Source: Candidatus Poribacteria bacterium (GTDB taxonomy: Bacteria > Poribacteria > WGA-4E > WGA-3G). From it: DNA of 43,844 bases. The stretch is taken from positions 1-43,844 of the forward strand of contig JAJDUH010000043.1 in the NCBI GenBank assembly GCA_022826805.1. The letters are read 5' to 3'. The notes under the pieces were generated by a model that saw nothing but the letters and a program-made list of their open reading frames with translations, was not told the origin of the DNA and ran no database searches. Of this stretch, positions 32,934-40,313 are shown piece after piece. Each line of letters begins with the position of its first letter. Within the stretch, counting starts at the first letter, position 1. The translations under genes and the position numbers were made by a program.

Positions 32934-33947
32934 ATGGGTAGACCTTATGGCTTGCTGCGTGCCGGGTATCCATTTCACATGACCCTGAGCATGCGGCGTA
33001 CGACCAACTTTCCGATTGACATCGCAGTCGGACAAGAGGGACGTTTGTATATCATGTGTCGTAGCGACGGCACGGCGATGATTCGGAAATATCATGTTGA
33101 TGACGAAGACCTCGGTACGATGGGCGGTTACGGTCAGGGCGATGGTCAATTCACATGGCCCGTGACGATTACTGCTGACAGTGAAGAGAACCTCTATATA
33201 TCCGATGAATACTTACATCGGATTGTTGCCTTGAGTAGTGAGGGTGAACATATCGGTACGTGGGGTGAACACGGCACCGATCCTGGGCAACTCAATGGAC
33301 CCTCTGGTATGGCTTTCGATCCAGACGGGAATCTCTACATCGCCGACAGTTTAGGGCATCGCGTCCAGAAATTCACCAAAGACGGCAAGTTTCTCTTAGG
33401 GTGGGGAAGTTACGGCGACGGTGAAGGTGAGTTCAACATGCCTTGGGGCGTCGCTGTAGACGAACTCGGTGATGTTTACGTTTCGGATTGGCGAAATGAC
33501 CGGGTGCAGAAATTCAATGCTGACGGAGAATTCCTTTTTGAATTCGGCAAATCCGGCAGCGGTAACGGTGAACTCAATCGTCCCGCCGGTATTGACGTTG
33601 ATCTGAACGGCGACATCTATGTTGCTGACCGTGGAAACAATCGCATCCAACTCTTCAATGAAGAAGGGCGGTATGTGCAAAAATTCCTCGGAGACGCTAC
33701 ACTGTCAAAGGTGTCACAGGCTTATATGATGACGAACGGCAGCCCAAATCGGATGCGAGACATGGCGGACTTGGAACCACAGAAATACCTGCGTGCGCCC
33801 AGATCTGTCGCCGTCAGCGACGATGGGTTGATGTTCGTGCCAGACTTTGGATCCTACCGGGTTCAGGTTTATCGGAATATGGCAGTACCACTGACACCAC
33901 AGCAGTTTAGCCCGCCGCGTCGGTCGGTTACATTGCATCAGGAGTAG
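32934..33947 (+). CDS. NHL-repeat beta-propeller protein
   Basis: Encodes 337 residues with about five to six NHL repeats, for example GPSGMAFDPDGNLYIADSLG-HRVQKF, MPWGVAVDELGDVYVSDWRN-DRVQKF and RPAGIDVDLNGDIYVADRGN-NRIQLF. These form one six-bladed propeller, usually a ligand or partner binding surface, sometimes a lyase. No signal peptide is visible, in line with its two operon partners. AGGAGG stands before the ATG, 26 bases after the DUF1501 stop. The last 35 residues (PLTPQQFSPPRRSVTLHQE) lie outside the propeller. The LLTTxWG tail of the PD40 proteins is absent. Confidence 0.87.
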   Translation: MGRPYGLLRAGYPFHMTLSMRRTTNFPIDIAVGQEGRLYIMCRSDGTAMIRKYHVDDEDLGTMGGYGQGDGQFTWPVTITADSEENLYISDEYLHRIVALSSEGEHIGTWGEHGTDPGQLNGPSGMAFDPDGNLYIADSLGHRVQKFTKDGKFLLGWGSYGDGEGEFNMPWGVAVDELGDVYVSDWRNDRVQKFNADGEFLFEFGKSGSGNGELNRPAGIDVDLNGDIYVADRGNNRIQLFNEEGRYVQKFLGDATLSKVSQAYMMTNGSPNRMRDMADLEPQKYLRAPRSVAVSDDGLMFVPDFGSYRVQVYRNMAVPLTPQQFSPPRRSVTLHQE

Positions 33948-33971
33948 GATTTAAGGTGAGTCCGACACATT

Positions 33972-34026
33972 GTAGCACAAACTGTTAGTTTGTGTCGTAG
34001 CATCGCAAACTAACAGTTTGCGGTAC
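33972..34026 (+). repeat. Double CAAACTAACAGTTTG palindrome
   Basis: Two GTAG-headed hairpins in a row (33972-33996 and 33997-34026) with nearly inverted cores: CAAACTGTTAGTTTG and CAAACTAACAGTTTG. A single copy is at 6364-6387. Confidence 0.65.
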
Positions 34027-34076
34027 AAGTTCTCTTTATCGAACTCACGTATTTAAGCGAATATAAAAACACAGAA

Positions 34077-34108
34077 AAGCCGAGCATATTCACGTGCTCG
34101 GCTTTTTT
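34077..34108 (+). terminator. Rho-independent terminator of the DUF1800-DUF1501-NHL operon
   Basis: A perfect stem GCCGAGCA / TGCTCGGC with an eight-base loop is followed by six T. It lies 130 bases after the NHL stop codon and before the TonB receptor gene. Confidence 0.85.
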
Positions 34109-34204
34109 GCGTACGGGTAAGGATAGATTTTATGTCAACTGGGGAATCATTTGAACGTTAAACGGTTAAGTTCACACGCGAAGCGGAGGTTCCAAAACAA
34201 CTGA

Positions 34205-36658
34205 ATGAAGCCACGATTCGTCATAGTTCTATGTCTGTTCGCCATCATGCCGATAGCGGCTTTAGCACAAACAGGCGATATTCAAGGAACTGTCTATCAA
34301 CGAAGCACTGGGAGACCTCTGACAAGTGCCAATGTTCACATTCTCGAAACCGACCAAAACCAAAAAACCGATGAAAACGGGATCTTCCGCTTCACAGAAC
34401 TCGCCGAAGGCACATATACTTTTGTTGTAACGCATCCTGAAGTGCAATCCTCCGCAGAGATCTCTGTTGACATCAGCAGCGGCGATACCACCGAAGTGAA
34501 AATATCGCTCGGTCCGGCAGTTGAGTTGGAAACTATTATCGTAGAAGGGAAACGCCTACCCCCCACAATAAGCCGAACGGACATCCGCGGGAGCGAACTT
34601 CTCCGTATCCCTGGCACCGGCACCGATGCCCTCAAAGGATTAACCACGCTGCCGAGCATCGGCATTCCAAACGACTATTTTGGGGTCCTCTATATTCGTG
34701 GCAGTGAACCGGGGTCTAATCTTTATTACCTTGATCGAACACCGCTCGGTTACCCATTTCACTGGGGTGGTTTACTGTCGACCATCAGCTCAGAAACGAT
34801 TGAAAAAATTGACATCTATGCGGGTGGCTACGGTGCTGAATTCGGATTGGATTCGCAAGCCGTGCTTGACATCCACGCACGCGATAGCATCGACGAACGC
34901 TTGAAGGGCAAATTCAATCTGAATATCCTCTATTCTGAAGGGCTCCTTGAGGGTAGCATCGGGGATAAGGGCTACCTTTCTGCTTCTGGAAGGCGGAGTT
35001 ACTTAGACCTCATCGCGGGACCGCTCGTTGAGGCACAGACAGGACAAGAACAGCAACTCCCCTATTTTTCAGATTATCAGTTCAAATTTGCGCGACCGTT
35101 TGGTGAAAAGCATCATCTCACGGTAAACGCTTTCGCTGCAACCGACCATTTTAAAATTGTGGAAGAAACCGAGGCAGGGAGCGTTAGCACATCGGAAGTG
35201 ACTCAAGACGTTGAAGTACCTGGCTCCTCAGCCTTGTTCAAAAATGGTTTTAACGGGCAAGGTCTCCATCTCCGTTCAGACTTCACTGAAAATCTCACCT
35301 CACATTTATCGTTGACCCGTTCCTTTAATTTCCTCACGATCAATTTTAAAGGAGTCGTCAGGGAGACAAGCACACTGACACCTGAAGGGGAATGGCAGTT
35401 AGAGGAGGTAGACTTCGCCCACTATGACGTTAATGTTAAAGTACCCGTCTACACACTCCGCGAAGATGTTTCCTATCAGTTAGCACCAACGCTTCAATTG
35501 GAGTCCGGTTTTCTCTACACGTTCAGTCCTGCAAACAGTTTTGAAGATGGCCGATTTCCGATGTACGAGTCCAGTGAGGTGGAAAATCCAGAAGAACTTC
35601 CCGAAGTCCTTGAATATGCCCAGGAAAATGAAGATACAGTCACAGTGTCCAGGCGGAGTGACGGAATTTATGAGGTTGAAGAGCGCAGTGTAGAAGAAAT
35701 ACATGATGAATTCGGACACGATTTTTATCGGACTGAAGGGTACGTGCAGGGACGCTACGATCCGCTTGCGTTCCTGTCGGTCGCACTCGGTGTTCGCCTC
35801 GACTATCTGAATGTGACAGAGCAGGTCTCTGTTCAGCCGAGAGGCAGCGTGAGTTTCCAGTTACCAAACGGTTCCAATCTCCGCTTCGCCTATGGGCACT
35901 ATGAACAGAGTCCACAACCCTTTCAACTGTTAGCGGAAAACGGCAACCGTGCGTTGGAATCAAGTCTCACACGGCACTATATCATGGAACTCGAATACCC
36001 GCTCTCATCGCGCACTGAACTCAAGTTCGCTACCTATTACAAGGACGCGCAAAAGTTGGTAACACCCGATGCAGTCTCAAACTACCTCAATCAAGGCGTT
36101 GCCTACGTCGCCGGTGTGGAAGCGTTCCTGCGCCATCGTATTCCGGATAAGTTCTTCGGTTGGATTTCGTATGCTTATACGCACGCCGAGCGGCGCGAAA
36201 ATCCAGCTGTCGCCTATCGACCCTACCTTTTTGATAATACACATATCGTCAGTGTCGTTGCCAATTATAGCCTCACCTCCGATTTTGAAATGGGCGCGAA
36301 GTGGCAGTATCTCAGCGGCACCTCTGAAGTCCCTATCAGTGCTGTTTTTCTCCTCCAAGACCCGGTAACGCGCGGATTGAACCCGCTCTTGGCGAGTGCG
36401 GACGAACAGTTAAGCACCGAACTGGCACCGTATCATAAGTTGGATTTCCGTGTAAGCCATAAATGGCAGTTTAAGGGAATGAAGATCGGCGGATTCCTTG
36501 AGATTCTGAATGTATACGACCGGGAGAACAAGATAAGGTTCATCTTTGAAGACGCAACGCTTGAAGTACAGGGGGAAGCCGTTGAGATTGAACGTGAAGT
36601 CTTTGACGCCCCCCAATTCCCTCGGATCATCTATTTCGGGTTGACACTTGAACTATAA
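34205..36658 (+). CDS. TonB-dependent outer membrane receptor with N-terminal carboxypeptidase-regulatory-like domain
   Basis: Encodes 817 residues. A signal peptide (1-21, ending IAALAQ) is followed by a CarboxypepD_reg-like domain (about 24-105; GDIQGTVYQRSTGRPLTSAN, GIFRFTELAEGTY) and the plug (about 115-225; LYIRGSEPGSNLYYLDRTPL, IEKIDIYAGGYGAEFG). The remainder is a beta-barrel ending in IIYFGLTLEL. It should import a large or scarce ligand across the outer membrane using TonB energy. No SusD-like partner, TonB, ExbB or ExbD gene is present, so the ligand is open. It has its own transcription unit after the terminator at 34077. A copy of the 33-bp motif begins 29 bases after its stop codon. 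Confidence 0.88.
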   Translation: MKPRFVIVLCLFAIMPIAALAQTGDIQGTVYQRSTGRPLTSANVHILETDQNQKTDENGIFRFTELAEGTYTFVVTHPEVQSSAEISVDISSGDTTEVKISLGPAVELETIIVEGKRLPPTISRTDIRGSELLRIPGTGTDALKGLTTLPSIGIPNDYFGVLYIRGSEPGSNLYYLDRTPLGYPFHWGGLLSTISSETIEKIDIYAGGYGAEFGLDSQAVLDIHARDSIDERLKGKFNLNILYSEGLLEGSIGDKGYLSASGRRSYLDLIAGPLVEAQTGQEQQLPYFSDYQFKFARPFGEKHHLTVNAFAATDHFKIVEETEAGSVSTSEVTQDVEVPGSSALFKNGFNGQGLHLRSDFTENLTSHLSLTRSFNFLTINFKGVVRETSTLTPEGEWQLEEVDFAHYDVNVKVPVYTLREDVSYQLAPTLQLESGFLYTFSPANSFEDGRFPMYESSEVENPEELPEVLEYAQENEDTVTVSRRSDGIYEVEERSVEEIHDEFGHDFYRTEGYVQGRYDPLAFLSVALGVRLDYLNVTEQVSVQPRGSVSFQLPNGSNLRFAYGHYEQSPQPFQLLAENGNRALESSLTRHYIMELEYPLSSRTELKFATYYKDAQKLVTPDAVSNYLNQGVAYVAGVEAFLRHRIPDKFFGWISYAYTHAERRENPAVAYRPYLFDNTHIVSVVANYSLTSDFEMGAKWQYLSGTSEVPISAVFLLQDPVTRGLNPLLASADEQLSTELAPYHKLDFRVSHKWQFKGMKIGGFLEILNVYDRENKIRFIFEDATLEVQGEAVEIEREVFDAPQFPRIIYFGLTLEL

Positions 36659-36686
36659 AGTCAAGCAATGGTTGTAAAATCTATAT

Positions 36687-36719
36687 TTATGCATCTTTTC
36701 CCTCCTAAAATTGTGTCTT
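36687..36719 (+). promoter_or_regulatory. Conserved 33-bp bipartite motif, copy D (plus strand)
   Basis: TTATGCA, 13 bases, AAAATTGTGTCTT on the plus strand, matching copies A, B and C exactly in both blocks. The next plus-strand gene begins 392 bases further on and has a closer sigma-70-type promoter of its own, so this copy may start a longer transcript or an RNA, or be a relic. Confidence 0.55.
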
Positions 36720-36770
36720 TAACAAACAGAGAAACGTTTTTATGATGAAATATAACGATACGTGGGCTTC

Positions 36771-36801
36771 GTAGGTTGGGTAGAGCGAAGCGAAACCCAA
36801 C
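36771..36801 (+). repeat. Complete GTAGGTTGGGT palindromic element
   Basis: Arms GTTGGGT and ACCCAAC around AGAGCGAAGCGAA. The partner unit follows at 36841-36900. Confidence 0.8.
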
Positions 36802-36840
36802 TGGTTACCACAAACATTGCCGCACAAGAGATTCCAAAAT

Positions 36841-36900
36841 CTACGCAATCTGTGTAATCCGTGTAATCTGCGATTCAGACAACCACCAACTACCAATTGC
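36841..36900. repeat. Dispersed intergenic unit with GATTCAGAC core
   Basis: The fullest copy of a unit (AATCTGTGTAATC..., GATTCAGAC, CCAACTACCAATTGC) that follows the GTAGGTTGGGT palindromes. Partial copies lie at about 217-249, 13098-13145, 15425-15450 and 18748-18778. No coding potential. Confidence 0.6.
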
Positions 36901-36956
36901 CCAGGGTCATTTAGTTTTTAAGCAATTTGTATCCAGATACCCGAATGTGTTGCTCT

Positions 36957-36972
36957 CCCGAACAAGTTCGGG
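36957..36972. repeat. CCCGAAC/GTTCGGG palindrome
   Basis: A perfect short inverted repeat, CCCGAACAAGTTCGGG, in the 453-base gap before the lipoprotein operon. The remainder of the gap (36973-37050) shows nothing else recognisable. Confidence 0.5.
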
Positions 36973-37050
36973 CATCCAGTAAGAAGTGTCCTTCACATAA
37001 GTAAACTTATCTCTTAAAACTACATAGCCCTACCAATTGCCAACTGCCAA

Positions 37051-37079
37051 TTGCAATTTAAACACGGTCTTGGTATAAT
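37051..37079 (+). promoter_or_regulatory. Extended -10 promoter of the lipoprotein operon
   Basis: TTGCAA at 37051-37056, a 17-base spacer, and TATAAT at 37074-37079 preceded by TGG (extended -10). It is 33 bases before the first ATG of the operon. Confidence 0.65.
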
Positions 37080-37111
37080 ACTGTGTGAAATTGGCAGTAT
37101 GGAGAAGGCGC

Positions 37112-37750
37112 ATGAAAGCACTAACCATCTTTAGTATCTGTGCACTGATGTTCGTTGGCTGCACCAGTGCCGAATACCAAAAGATGCAAGCAGAACGTGA
37201 TCAGCTTCTCAAGAATTATGAGGATCTCCGCGAAGAACACAGTGAACTCAAAGCCAAAACCGACATAACTGATACACTCCTTGGAAAGTGGCAGTTTCTA
37301 AACCTTGAGGTCGAAGAAGGGGCTGCCATCGAAGATGTTGCGAAAACCCGAGCTGCACTTCGCGCCCTTGATTTAAAAAACCTCACACTCGAATTCTTTG
37401 AGGCGCGGGATATCTACCACTACCGAGGCAAAAACGGCGGCACAGAGATTTTTGGTCAATTTAGCATCTTCACTGTCCGGTATGGCGACGAACCGTTTCC
37501 CTTCATCCGGTTTATCAAACGCTCTGGTCCGGAGCTATCGCAACTCCTTTTTGCCGTGAGTCGTGATAGGCAGTCGTCTGGGCCTCTTGGACTTTCAGAT
37601 CCACAAGGACTTGCAACAGCCAAAGAAATCAGTATTTCAGTTACGGAGGACAGGTTGTACCTCACGATGCACGGTAAGATGCAATTAGGTCCCACCGGTT
37701 GGGTGCAAAGTGGTGGAATGCATTGCTACTTTGAGAGGGTTGAGGAATGA
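37112..37750 (+). CDS. Lipoprotein paralog 1 of the four-gene family
   Basis: Encodes 212 residues. It begins MKALTIFSICALMFVGC, a lipoprotein signal with the lipid-bearing cysteine at 17, so it is membrane-anchored. A short coiled-coil-like stretch (QAERDQLLKNYEDLREEHSE) is followed by the family domain. Its landmarks are LLGKWQFLNLEVEEG, LTLEFFEARDIYHYRG, YGDEPFPFIRFIKRSGPE and ITVTEDRLYL-type ISVTEDRLYLTMHGKMQLGP near the end. The LLGKW opening and beta-rich pattern recall lipocalin-like domains, but this is only a suggestion. The function is unknown. The ATG at 37112 gives the proper signal; a GTG at 37085 would spoil it. Its last four bases overlap the next gene. Confidence 0.8.
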   Translation: MKALTIFSICALMFVGCTSAEYQKMQAERDQLLKNYEDLREEHSELKAKTDITDTLLGKWQFLNLEVEEGAAIEDVAKTRAALRALDLKNLTLEFFEARDIYHYRGKNGGTEIFGQFSIFTVRYGDEPFPFIRFIKRSGPELSQLLFAVSRDRQSSGPLGLSDPQGLATAKEISISVTEDRLYLTMHGKMQLGPTGWVQSGGMHCYFERVEE

Positions 37751-38376
37751 AATTATTCACTATTTTTAGCATGTTGATGCTGGTTTTTGCGGGTTGTACA
37801 AGTGCGAGATACCAAGAGATGCAAAGCGAGCGCGATAAATTGCGGGCGGCGCATGAGGATGCCCGTAGAAAAACCGACCCGCGCCCAATGGAAGATAATT
37901 TAACCCAAGGGCTTCTCGGTACATGGCAATTTCTGGACATAGAGGTTGCCGAAGGCGATTTGAGTGAAGAACTGGCAGCACTAAAGTATGAACTCCAAGC
38001 GACGGCTCGCCAAAATCTCAGAATTGAATTTTTTATGGATCAAAACGTCTTCCGTCGATACCGGGGGAAAAATGCGGACGTGGAGGTGACGGGAAGTTTC
38101 AAAATCAGTGCAAGGCGCTACGGCGATGCGCTATTTCCGTACCTGCGGGTTTTTCGGGATACAGGCGAACGTTTCCCCGAATTTATCTCCGGTGTGCCAC
38201 CGAATGTGCGCGACACACCCGATAATGCTTCTATGCAGTTGGTTCCGTGGAATTGGATAGGTATTTCGGTCACAAAGGAGAGGTTGTCCTTAACCCTGTT
38301 TGGTGTGATGGAATTAACACCGAACGGGTGGGCGCAAAGCAGAGGGGTCCGCTGTACTTTCAAGCGAATTAAGTGA
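37747..38376 (+). CDS. Lipoprotein paralog 2 of the four-gene family
   Basis: Encodes 209 residues. The start overlaps the previous stop (ATGA), indicating translational coupling. The signal MKLFTIFSMLMLVFAGC places the lipidated cysteine at 17. The domain shows LLGTWQFLDIEVAEG, RQNLRIEFFMDQNVFRRY, YGDALFPYLRVFRDTGE and ISVTKERLSLTLFGVMELTP, ending RGVRCTFKRIK. It is the most similar in length to paralog 1 and lacks the linker insertion of paralogs 3 and 4. GAGG precedes the start. Periplasm-facing membrane location is inferred; the role is unknown. Confidence 0.8.
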   Translation: MKLFTIFSMLMLVFAGCTSARYQEMQSERDKLRAAHEDARRKTDPRPMEDNLTQGLLGTWQFLDIEVAEGDLSEELAALKYELQATARQNLRIEFFMDQNVFRRYRGKNADVEVTGSFKISARRYGDALFPYLRVFRDTGERFPEFISGVPPNVRDTPDNASMQLVPWNWIGISVTKERLSLTLFGVMELTPNGWAQSRGVRCTFKRIK

Positions 38377-38419
38377 GGGTGGTTTATTTATGTTTTTTCA
38401 AAGTGAAGGGGGATGAGCG

Positions 38420-39343
38420 GTGAAAATGCTAATAGGACTCGGTATTATGCTGGTGGTGTTCAGCGGTTGTGCGGTGTTAGTACCGCAAGAGACGCAGCAG
38501 GAACGGGAACGCTTGCTTGCAGTTTACGACGCTGCACGCCAAAGACAAAATCCAGAAAGGATTAAGAGGGCGGTCAAGGATCTCCTTGTCGGCAAATGGC
38601 AATATGTCGGTTTAGAAGTTGAGGAGGATAACGGCATCGCCCAAAAAGCAGAGCCGGTCCCTCAGCAGATGTCCTCCACTGTAGATAAGATTTCCAAAAA
38701 TGCCACAACTGAACAGATAATACCATCTGATTCACTGGAACAGACGGAAGTACCAGATTTGCCAAATCCAGAGACAGATATACAGGCTTCGGAGGAAAAT
38801 ACAACACGCTTGCCACGAATAGAGGTGACGGACGAAAAATCAGAACAACAGATATTGGGGGCAAAAGCAGCACTTGTTGCATCTACGCGCCAAAACCTCA
38901 CGCTTGAGTTTTTTGAAGATCGTAGTTCGTACTACTATAGCAGTAACAACGGCAGCAAAAGTGCCACTGGGCAATGTTACATCACCACGAAACGGTACGG
39001 CGATGACCCATTTCCATTTATCAGTTTTAATCGGCGGACTGGACCAGAGATGATTGAGTTTATATTCGGTTCTGAACCGGTAAAGTGGAGGACTGCCAAG
39101 GAGCGGGAGCGAAAGATCGCTATGCGGCGTAATATCACACCCATATCCGGCGCGAAACGCAATAGACGTCTAACCAGACCGCCGGTGCAACCGGTTCGCC
39201 GACAGGAAACATCTATTTTAATGCCCGGTATTACGGTGACAGAGGACAGGCTCTATTTAGTGCTCTACGGGAATGTAGCACTAACACCCCAAGGTTGGGT
39301 GCGGACGGGTGGGCTGCGATGTACTTTTAAACGGATTGAGTAG
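38420..39343 (+). CDS. Lipoprotein paralog 3, with linker insertion
   Basis: Encodes 307 residues from the GTG at 38420 (AGGGGG upstream); the ATG two codons later is also possible. The lipoprotein signal MKMLIGLGIMLVVFSGC has its cysteine at 17. The family domain is split: after LLVGKWQYVGLEVEED comes an insertion of roughly 75 residues rich in Ser, Glu, Pro and Thr that looks disordered, then RLPRIEVTDEKSEQQILGAK. The domain then resumes with RQNLTLEFFEDRSSYYYS, CYITTKRYGDDPFPFISF and ITVTEDRLYLVLYGNVALTP. A second basic insertion (residues about 230-265) separates the last strands. The function is unknown. Confidence 0.8.
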   Translation: MKMLIGLGIMLVVFSGCAVLVPQETQQERERLLAVYDAARQRQNPERIKRAVKDLLVGKWQYVGLEVEEDNGIAQKAEPVPQQMSSTVDKISKNATTEQIIPSDSLEQTEVPDLPNPETDIQASEENTTRLPRIEVTDEKSEQQILGAKAALVASTRQNLTLEFFEDRSSYYYSSNNGSKSATGQCYITTKRYGDDPFPFISFNRRTGPEMIEFIFGSEPVKWRTAKERERKIAMRRNITPISGAKRNRRLTRPPVQPVRRQETSILMPGITVTEDRLYLVLYGNVALTPQGWVRTGGLRCTFKRIE

Positions 39344-39377
39344 AAGCCTTGCCTTGAGGTAAAGGAGGGAGTGTATA

Positions 39378-40292
39378 GTGAAAATGCTAACAATGCTCGG
39401 TGTCATGCTGGTGGTGTTCAGCGGTTGTGCGGTGCTAACGCCTCAGGAGACGCAGCAGGAACGGCTTCGTCTGCTTGCAGCTTATGATAAGGCCCGCCAA
39501 AGACACAATCCGGAGAAAGTTAAAGAAGCTGTGAAAGACCTCCTCATCGGCAAATGGCAGTATGTTGGGTTGGAGGTCGAAGGTGGCAACACCACGGTGA
39601 AGGGCGTTAAACCGACACCGGATCAGCAGAAAAACTCGCTGGACTCCTTTGCAGAACGGGTTTTCAAGGGTGCTATCGGTGAACAGAAAGCAGCGTCCAA
39701 CGTACCTGAACAAGGTGCATCACCAAACTCACCGGATCCAGAAGCCGGCGAACAGACCTCAGAAGAAAATGCAAGGCGTCTGCCCCGCATTGAAGTAACC
39801 GATGAAAAATCAACCCAACAGATACTGGGAGCAAAAGCCGCACTCGTCGCATCTACACGCCAGAACCTTACAGTCGAATTCTTTGAAGACTACGGCTCGT
39901 ACCACTATAGCGGTAGCAATCGAGGCAAGGATGTCACAGGGCAGTGTTATGTTACCACCAAACAATACGGAGACGATATTTTTCCGTTTATCCGTTTTAA
40001 CCAACGCACGGGAACAGAGATGTTGGAGTTCCTATTCGGTTCTGAGCCTGTGAAACAGATAGCTGCGAAGCAAAAACAGGAACTGGCTGCTATCGTACAG
40101 AATCGCAAAATGGGTATAAAAGCTGCGCGACGAGCTGCTGCGAAACGGAACTCCTTCTCAGCTGCTTCGATGGCAGGCATTACGGTGACGGAGGATACAC
40201 TTTATCTCGTCCTGTACGGAGATATGAAACTAACCCCCAGGGGCTGGATGCGAACCGGCGGACTGCGATGCACTTTTAGGCGGATCGAGTAA
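39378..40292 (+). CDS. Lipoprotein paralog 4, with linker insertion
   Basis: Encodes 304 residues from the GTG at 39378, with AAAGGAGGG before it. The signal MKMLTMLGVMLVVFSGC has its cysteine at 17. It is a close duplicate of paralog 3: the same Ser/Glu/Pro-rich insertion, RLPRIEVTDEKSTQQILGAK, RQNLTVEFFEDYGSYHYS, a basic second insertion and the ending GGLRCTFRRIE. The insertion sequence is less conserved between 3 and 4 than the domain, as expected for a flexible linker. It is cotranscribed with the PD40 gene that starts 22 bases downstream. The function is unknown. Confidence 0.8.
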   Translation: MKMLTMLGVMLVVFSGCAVLTPQETQQERLRLLAAYDKARQRHNPEKVKEAVKDLLIGKWQYVGLEVEGGNTTVKGVKPTPDQQKNSLDSFAERVFKGAIGEQKAASNVPEQGASPNSPDPEAGEQTSEENARRLPRIEVTDEKSTQQILGAKAALVASTRQNLTVEFFEDYGSYHYSGSNRGKDVTGQCYVTTKQYGDDIFPFIRFNQRTGTEMLEFLFGSEPVKQIAAKQKQELAAIVQNRKMGIKAARRAAAKRNSFSAASMAGITVTEDTLYLVLYGDMKLTPRGWMRTGGLRCTFRRIE

Positions 40293-40313
40293 TGTACTAA
40301 AGGAGAAAATCTT

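Noticed and set aside
34077..34108. GTAG-type mobile palindrome
   Set aside because: The perfect GC stem followed by six T right after an operon fits a terminator, and no GTAG foot is present.
36687..36719. The 33-bp motif copy D as the main promoter of the lipoprotein operon
   Set aside because: A better-placed promoter with an extended -10 (37051-37079) lies 33 bases before the first gene.
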